From: an uncultured Archangium sp.
GTDB lineage: Bacteria > Myxococcota > Myxococcia > Myxococcales > Myxococcaceae
Length of the DNA: 25,695 bases
Assembly: GCA_946479335.1 (NCBI GenBank)
Contig: CAMLFP010000029.1
Location: 1-25,695 of the forward strand
Direction: 5' to 3'
The notes below the pieces were generated by a model, which saw nothing but the letters and a program-made list of their open reading frames with translations, made no database searches and was not told the DNA's origin. A program made the position numbers and the translations under genes. Positions 21,548 to 25,695 of this stretch are shown piece after piece; position 1 is the stretch's first letter; every line of letters begins with the position of its first letter.

Positions 21548-23221
21548 ATGCCGCTGTCTCCCGTTCTGTTGCTCGGCGCCGGTTCCGGCGAGGCCACCTG
21601 CGGCATCCTCTACCTCGCGTCGTACCTGCGCCGCGGCGGCATCGAAGCGTACGTGCGCCTGTGGGACGGCGACGACGACGCGGCCGCGGTCGAGAAATCA
21701 ATCGAGCAACTGGTGACGCGCGTGAAGCCGAAGCTCATCGGGCTGAGCTTGAAATGGTTCCACCACGCGGCGCGGTTGCTGACGGTGGCGAACACCATTC
21801 GGCGCGTCGCGCCCGAGGTGCACATCACCGTCGGCGGGAACTCCGCGTCGTTCTGGTGGAAGGAGCTGCTCGCGTACGACTGCTTCGACTCGGTGATTCT
21901 GGGTGACGGCGAGGTGCCGCTGCTGGCGCTCGCGCGCGGCGTGAAGTCGCCGCCCAACGTGGCGACGCGGCAGCACTCCACGACCAAGACATACATCCAG
22001 GGCGCGAAGAGCAGCGAGGTGCACTACTCGCACTTCAAGGAGCTCTTCTTGAGCGAGGTCGACCTCGCGAACTTCTCCGGCTGGGTCGCGCCGGGCAAGG
22101 GCTGCACCGAGAACTGTCTGTACTGCAGCGGCACCCGCGGCATGCAGAAGGCGACCTTCGGGCGCGCGAAGCCGTTTCTGCGGCCCGAGGCGCAGGTGCA
22201 GCGCGACCACGAGGAGATCGCCGCGCACACCTGGCAGCTCCGCTACGACTTCGCGGGGAGCACCGCCGCGTTCCTCGAGCGCACGTGGGGCGACCTCGAT
22301 TTCTCGCGGCACTCGGTGACGTATTTCTTGTGGGGGGTCCCGCCGCCGGAGCTCGCCTCCACGCTCTCGGCGCGCTTCGAGAAGATCTACATGGTGTTGG
22401 ACATCGGCTGCTTCTCGCAGGCGCAGCGCCTCGACACCATCGAGCGCGGACTGCTCAAGCCCTGCCCCACCGACGACGAGTTGATGCAGGTCATCGAGCG
22501 GTGCCAACAGCACTCCAACATCGAGCTGGAGGTCTCCGGCATCGCGGGCTTGCCGTATTCGTCGCTGGAGCGATTGAAGGAAGAACGCGAGCTGGTGGAG
22601 CGCGTGCTGAGCCTGGGCTGCTCGGTGGGGTACCAGCGCCTGCAGGCGCAACCCGGCGCGCTGGTGACGGAGCACCCCGACCGCTTCGGCATGCGCACGC
22701 AGGCGCGCACGTTCGACGAGTTCCTCACGTACTTCGAGGAGGTCGACCCGACGACCGTGACCGTGCCGATGATCACCTATGTGGATCAGCAGCTCGAAGA
22801 CGCCGTGCAGGGCACGTCAGACGACGTCGACGCGATGGTCTTCGAGGCCGCGGAGGCGCGAGCGCACGTCTCAGTTCAATACAATACAAAGCTGGTCGAC
22901 GCGTCGGCCTCGCGGCGTTTGTACAAACTTGGCGACTGGCTGGGGTCGCACCGCGTACCGGCGAAGCACGCGAAGACCGAGGTGGTCACCGTGCGCTCGT
23001 CGACGGGGAACGGGCTGACGCTCGCGCCGGAGCTGAACGCGAAGCACTTCGCTGATCCGCTGATCCAGCAAGGCGAAGAAGCCGCCGCGCTGCTGGCGAC
23101 GTTGAACGTGTTTCAGAAGCCGCTCACCGTCGATGCAGCGCTGAAGAAGCTCCCCGCGCGGCTGCGCTCGATGGAGTCCATCGAGTACCTCGCGCACGGG
23201 AAATTCCTGCAACCCGCGTAA
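21548..23221 (+). CDS. B12-binding-domain radical SAM enzyme
   Basis: A 557-aa protein; ATG 21548 is chosen because conserved sequence starts right after it, though an upstream in-frame ATG (21500) and GTG exist. Residues about 1-130 form a Rossmann-like cobalamin-binding-type domain (Gly-Ile-Leu-Tyr-Leu-Ala-Ser-Tyr-Leu-Arg; Val-Gly-Gly-Asn; Leu-Gly-Asp-Gly-Glu). The usual Asp-x-His-x2-Gly cobalamin motif is not seen. The radical SAM cluster motif Cys186-x3-Cys190-x2-Cys193 follows, and the barrel runs to about 420. Class B radical SAM enzymes of this layout act as methylases or in ring formation and natural-product tailoring. No precursor or pathway genes lie nearby, so the substrate is unknown. 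Confidence 0.88.
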   Translation: MPLSPVLLLGAGSGEATCGILYLASYLRRGGIEAYVRLWDGDDDAAAVEKSIEQLVTRVKPKLIGLSLKWFHHAARLLTVANTIRRVAPEVHITVGGNSASFWWKELLAYDCFDSVILGDGEVPLLALARGVKSPPNVATRQHSTTKTYIQGAKSSEVHYSHFKELFLSEVDLANFSGWVAPGKGCTENCLYCSGTRGMQKATFGRAKPFLRPEAQVQRDHEEIAAHTWQLRYDFAGSTAAFLERTWGDLDFSRHSVTYFLWGVPPPELASTLSARFEKIYMVLDIGCFSQAQRLDTIERGLLKPCPTDDELMQVIERCQQHSNIELEVSGIAGLPYSSLERLKEERELVERVLSLGCSVGYQRLQAQPGALVTEHPDRFGMRTQARTFDEFLTYFEEVDPTTVTVPMITYVDQQLEDAVQGTSDDVDAMVFEAAEARAHVSVQYNTKLVDASASRRLYKLGDWLGSHRVPAKHAKTEVVTVRSSTGNGLTLAPELNAKHFADPLIQQGEEAAALLATLNVFQKPLTVDAALKKLPARLRSMESIEYLAHGKFLQPA

Positions 23222-23325
23222 CCGCCTCTCCCACTCCTGGGAGAGGGTTGAGTGAGGGCCGTGCGGCGACTGATCCGCCCCTCACCCCTCGCTTCGCGAG
23301 ACCCTCTCCCCACGGGAGAGGGAAT
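23222..23325. repeat. Compound inverted intergenic repeat (two hairpin units)
   Basis: Two copies of the hairpin unit also seen at 14464-14503, placed head to head. Unit 1 has a 9-bp stem (23225-23233 with 23238-23246) followed by GTTGAGTGAGGGC. Unit 2 begins CCCCTCACCCCTC, has a small stem (23288-23292 with 23296-23300), then a 9-bp stem (23302-23310 with 23314-23322). It lies between the convergent ends of the radical SAM and epimerase genes and could work as a bidirectional terminator. Confidence 0.8.
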
Positions 23326-23329
23326 TTCC

Positions 23330-23746
23330 TCACTTCTTCGGGCCTTCGCGCAATTCAGTCAGCACGCCGTGCGCGCCCTTGGGGTGGATGAACGCGACCT
23401 TCGCGCCGCCGGCGCCCGGCTTCGGCACTTCATCGAGGAGCTGCGCGCCCTTGTTCTTCAGCTCCGCCAGCGTGCCGACGATGTCATCGACCTCGACGCA
23501 GATGTGATGGAGCCCCTCGCCACGCTTCTCGAGGAACTTCGCGACGCCGGTGCCGCCTTCGGTCGGGCAGATGAGCTCGATGCGGCCCATGCCGTGCCCG
23601 AAGATGGCGGTGCGCACCTTCTCGGTCGCGACCTCCTCGAGCTCCGGCGGCGCGAAGCCCAGCACCTCCACGTAGAACTTCACCGTGGCGTCGAGGTCCT
23701 TCACGGCGATGGCGACGTGGTCGAGGCCCTTGGCTTTTCCGTTCAT
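23330..23746 (-). CDS. mce: Methylmalonyl-CoA epimerase
   Basis: A 138-aa vicinal-oxygen-chelate (glyoxalase-fold) protein that interconverts the 2R and 2S forms of methylmalonyl-CoA. It opens Gly-Leu-Asp-His10-Val-Ala-Ile-Ala-Val, has Arg-Ile-Glu57-Leu, Gly-Leu-His-His81-Ile-Cys-Val-Glu-Val-Asp, and Gly-Val-Leu-Thr-Glu131-Leu; these match the four metal positions of the family. ATG 23746 overlaps the mutM stop by 4 bp (ATGA). An upstream in-frame ATG at 23842 would lie inside mutM and is not preferred. No methylmalonyl-CoA mutase gene is in the window. Glyoxalase-fold relatives cannot be fully excluded, but the length and motifs favour the epimerase. Confidence 0.88.
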   Translation of the reverse strand: MNGKAKGLDHVAIAVKDLDATVKFYVEVLGFAPPELEEVATEKVRTAIFGHGMGRIELICPTEGGTGVAKFLEKRGEGLHHICVEVDDIVGTLAELKNKGAQLLDEVPKPGAGGAKVAFIHPKGAHGVLTELREGPKK

Positions 23747-24570
23747 TTCGAAGCTCCCTTTTTCGGCTGGCAGTGCGGGCAGAAGTGCGTGGTGCGCCCG
23801 CCTTGCGTGAATGATTGCACCTTCGTCTTGCAGCGGCGGCACGGAGTCCCCGCGCGGCCGTAGATGAGAAACGGGTTCTTCGCGCCGGGTTCCTCGACGT
23901 ACTCAATCTCATCGCCGTCGCCCTCGTGCTTGAGCGCGAAGTCGATGGTCTCGCGGATGCCCTTCGCCAGCGCGCTCCATTCTTTCGGCGTCAGCGACGG
24001 CGGCGTGCGCGAGGGGTGCAGCTTCGCGCGGAAGAGCGCTTCGGCCGCGTGGATGTTGCCAAGGCCCGCGATGCGCTCCTGGTCCATCAGCGCCACCTTC
24101 AGCGGCTGCTTCGACGAGCCGATGGCCTCGCGAAGTTGCTCCACCGAGAGCCCGTCGACGAGCGGGTCGATGCCCAGCTTGGCCACCGACTTGCGCGCGG
24201 GGATCTCCGACGCCGGCAGCGCGTCGAGCTGCCCGAACATGCGCGGGTCTTGAAAGTGGATGACGTCGCCGGAGTTCAAGATGAAGCGCGCGCGGCTCCA
24301 CTTCACCTCGTCGCCGGGAGCGCGCTTCAGGAACTTCCCCGTCATGCCGAGGTGCGCGATGAGCCCCAGCCCGTCGCCGAAGCCCAGCATCAGGTACTTG
24401 CCCCGGCGCGTGGCGGACTTCAGCGGCCCTTTCAGCGACTGAAAAATCCCCACGTCGGAGTCGCGGAAGGTGCGCAGCTTGAAGTCACCTTCGGTGCGCT
24501 GCAGCTTCTTCCCGTCGAACCAGCGGACCAGCGAGCGGCGGGCGAACTCCACTTCGGGCAACTCAGGCAT
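23743..24570 (-). CDS. mutM: Formamidopyrimidine-DNA glycosylase
   Basis: A 275-aa Fpg/Nei-family base-excision repair enzyme that removes 8-oxoguanine and ring-opened purines and cuts the abasic site. It begins Pro2-Glu3-Leu-Pro-Glu6-Val, with the catalytic N-terminal Pro and Glu. Lys58 (Arg-Arg-Gly-Lys-Tyr-Leu) contacts DNA; Gly169-Leu-Gly-Asn-Ile (helix-two-turn-helix) is present. The C-terminal zinc finger has Cys244-x2-Cys247 and Cys264-x2-Cys267 with Arg259-Thr-Thr between. The tail is Lys-rich. It overlaps the epimerase start by 4 bp and is divergent from the antitoxin gene across 68 bp. Confidence 0.94.
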   Translation of the reverse strand: MPELPEVEFARRSLVRWFDGKKLQRTEGDFKLRTFRDSDVGIFQSLKGPLKSATRRGKYLMLGFGDGLGLIAHLGMTGKFLKRAPGDEVKWSRARFILNSGDVIHFQDPRMFGQLDALPASEIPARKSVAKLGIDPLVDGLSVEQLREAIGSSKQPLKVALMDQERIAGLGNIHAAEALFRAKLHPSRTPPSLTPKEWSALAKGIRETIDFALKHEGDGDEIEYVEEPGAKNPFLIYGRAGTPCRRCKTKVQSFTQGGRTTHFCPHCQPKKGASK

Positions 24571-24599
24571 GCGCAGTCTGTAAAACGGGGAGCACCCGG

Positions 24600-24628
24600 T
24601 TTCCAGTGTGAATCTTGTACGTTATTCT
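24600..24628 (+). promoter_or_regulatory. Possible promoter of the toxin-antitoxin pair
   Basis: TTTCCA (24600-24605) and TATTCT (24623-24628) are spaced by 17 bases, each matching the sigma-70 consensus at four of six positions. The predicted start of transcription would be only a few bases before the ATG at 24639, so the message would have a very short leader; no good Shine-Dalgarno site is seen. This local stretch is AT-richer than its surroundings. Confidence 0.3.
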
Positions 24629-24638
24629 GCTCGGCATC

Positions 24639-24932
24639 ATGGCCATCCAGACCTCCGACATCGTCTCGCTGAGCGACGCGCGCACCCGGTTCTCAGAGCT
24701 CGCAGAGGAGGTGCGCAAGGGCGCGGAGAAGGTCATCACCCGCAATGGGCGCGGGTACGTGGCGCTGATCGACGCCGCGAAGCTCGACTACTACCACCGG
24801 CTCGAGAGCCAACTCGAGTTCCGCGACACGCTGCTCAACATCGAGCGCGGGCTCGATGACGTCGACGCCGGCCGCACGTTCGACGCGAAGGACTACTTCA
24901 AGAAGCTCAAGAAGCGGCTGGCGAAGAAGTGA
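24639..24932 (+). CDS. Phd/YefM-type antitoxin
   Basis: A 97-aa protein, ATG at 24639 (an upstream ATG at 24615 in the likely promoter is not preferred). The N-terminal half has the Phd/YefM pattern: Ser-Leu-Ser-Asp-Ala-Arg-x-Arg-Phe-Ser-Glu-Leu, then Val-Ile-Thr-Arg-Asn-Gly-Arg-Gly-Tyr-Val-Ala-Leu-Ile, the DNA-binding dimer fold. The C-terminal half is charged and Lys-rich, as expected for the toxin-wrapping tail. It would neutralise the downstream toxin and repress its own promoter. The stop overlaps the toxin GTG start (GTGA), the usual order antitoxin then toxin. Confidence 0.88.
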   Translation: MAIQTSDIVSLSDARTRFSELAEEVRKGAEKVITRNGRGYVALIDAAKLDYYHRLESQLEFRDTLLNIERGLDDVDAGRTFDAKDYFKKLKKRLAKK

Positions 24933-25282
24933 GCTTCCCGGTTCGCGCCACGCGGAACTTCGACGCCAACGTGCGTGACATCGAGCGCTACCTCGAGCGC
25001 CACGGGAGCATCGCTCCGCTGCTGCGTTTCAGCGAAGACATGGACTCACGCGTCACACCGCTCCTCGAGGACACTCCGGGCATCGGCGCGCTGTTTCGCG
25101 AACATGATTCACTCGCACCCGATGATCGATTCGTCCTCGAGAGAATCGTTCACCGGCTCAAGGCACGCGAACTCCGGCAGATCGTCAGCGAACAGTTCGT
25201 CGTGCTGTACCTCGTCGCCCCGCGCTCCGTTCACCTGCTCGCCGTGAGAGATCAACGGCAGGCCGCGTTTCGTCTCGGCTAA
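24929..25282 (+). CDS. RelE/ParE-superfamily toxin
   Basis: A 117-aa protein with GTG start at 24929 overlapping the antitoxin stop by 4 bp. The C-terminal half shows the RelE/ParE strand pattern: Phe-Val-Val-Leu-Tyr-Leu-Val, Ser-Val-His-Leu-Leu-Ala-Val-Arg, then Arg-Gln-Ala-Ala-Phe. The N-terminal half is helical. RelE-type members cut mRNA on the ribosome while ParE-type members block gyrase; which applies here cannot be told from sequence alone. At 117 aa it is slightly longer than the usual 90-100. Pairing with a Phd/YefM antitoxin makes this a type II toxin-antitoxin module. Confidence 0.8.
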   Translation: MSFPVRATRNFDANVRDIERYLERHGSIAPLLRFSEDMDSRVTPLLEDTPGIGALFREHDSLAPDDRFVLERIVHRLKARELRQIVSEQFVVLYLVAPRSVHLLAVRDQRQAAFRLG

Positions 25283-25299
25283 GAGGGTCGCGTTTGAAG

Positions 25300-25695
25300 A
25301 TGAAGCTCGCTGTCATCACCCTCGCCGTGCTGCTCGTCGCGTTCCTCATCGCGTACTGGCAGCGCCATGAAATCTACCGGCGGCTGGCGGGGCTCCCGGA
25401 GTTCACCGTCGCCGACTTCACCGAAGAGACGGTGATGGTGCCGATGCGCGACGGCGTGAAGCTGTCGACGGCCATCTTCCGCCCCGCGGGCGTCGAGAAG
25501 GCGCCCACCATCTTCGTGCGCAACCCGTACAAGATGCTGCGCAACCTCGAACGCCTGCAGTGCGGCGCGCTCGCCCGCCTCGGCTACGCCTGCGTGGTGC
25601 AAGACGTGCGCGGCATGATGGACAGCGAAGGCGACTGGTACCCCATCATCCACGAGCGCGACGACGGCCTCGACGCGATGAAGTGGTTGGTCGCG
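25300..25695 (+). CDS. CocE/NonD-family (S15-like) hydrolase, N-terminal part
   Basis: The first 132 residues of a gene cut by the window end. An N-terminal hydrophobic helix (about 3-21) is a signal anchor. Then come Val-Pro-Met-Arg-Asp-Gly-Val-Lys-Leu-Ser-Thr (about 49-59), Phe-Val-Arg-Asn-Pro-Tyr (73-78), Val-Val-Gln-Asp-Val-Arg-Gly (99-105) and Glu-Arg-Asp-Asp-Gly-x-Asp-Ala-x3-Trp, all typical of the X-Pro dipeptidyl-peptidase/CocE alpha/beta hydrolase family. The catalytic Ser lies beyond the edge. A TTG at 25294, 6 nt after AGAGGG, is an alternative start that is better spaced than the ATG. It follows the toxin by 17 bp. Confidence 0.82.
   Translation, partial: MKLAVITLAVLLVAFLIAYWQRHEIYRRLAGLPEFTVADFTEETVMVPMRDGVKLSTAIFRPAGVEKAPTIFVRNPYKMLRNLERLQCGALARLGYACVVQDVRGMMDSEGDWYPIIHERDDGLDAMKWLVA

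Noticed and set aside
21438..21701. N-terminal extension of the outer-membrane channel gene
   Set aside because: It would bury the signal peptide and is antisense to the radical SAM start; residues are Arg/Thr-rich without structure.
23747..23842. N-terminal extension of the epimerase
   Set aside because: It lies inside mutM in another frame; the ATG at 23746 gives the expected length and the 4-bp overlap common in this window.

Overview
The window is high-GC, densely packed DNA that reads as a chromosomal segment of a myxobacterium (Myxococcota). The strongest lineage evidence is a secreted hydrolase (8202-9395) with an Asp/Ala/Gly-rich linker and a MYXO-CTERM tail (Gly-Cys-Gly-Cys, one membrane helix, Arg cluster). 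A membrane-tethered Hanks-type kinase and a large outer-membrane channel resembling a myxobacterial family agree with this. I see no rRNA, tRNA, CRISPR array, transposase or phage gene. Most starts and overlaps are typical of a compact GC-rich genome with many GTG starts and 4-bp stop/start overlaps.

Layout. Bases 1-1336 hold a plus-strand, tightly spaced ubiquitin-like set: the 3' end of a gene with an E2-like Cys motif, a JAB/JAMM protease, a 76-aa ubiquitin-like protein and a short E1/ThiF-like enzyme. This is the most interesting system in the window. Bases 1340-3852 hold an AEC permease, a small Cys-rich secreted protein, a 59-aa Lys/Glu-rich protein and ribonuclease D. Bases 3901-6338 are a plus-strand run: ttcA (tRNA 2-thiocytidine synthesis), a double TerB-domain protein and a cytoplasmic PhnD-like binding protein. 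Bases 6343-10622 are minus-strand: a small helical protein, a membrane M28 peptidase, a gene-poor stretch carrying a copied scrap of the neighbouring linker, the MYXO-CTERM hydrolase and a TPR protein. Bases 10719-13058 hold the kinase and a hot-dog thioesterase.

Bases 13048-18341 are a minus-strand lysine/cell-wall run read as lptM-like lipoprotein, lysA, dapA, dapB, FAH-family enzyme, folK and a putative lipoprotein. Consecutive genes from lptM to the FAH gene overlap by 4 bp. Upstream of it sits an AAA/DUF4143 ATPase (18370-19515) whose start codon abuts a 37-bp near-perfect palindrome, then the outer-membrane channel. Divergent from the channel is a cobalamin-domain radical SAM enzyme. 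Bases 23222-23325 are a compound intergenic repeat; a single copy of the same repeat covers the presumed ribosome-binding site of folK. The right end has mutM and methylmalonyl-CoA epimerase (overlapping by 4 bp), a Phd/RelE-type toxin-antitoxin pair and the start of a CocE/NonD hydrolase cut by the window edge.

All family calls come from reading motifs and protein character by eye; no database search was run.
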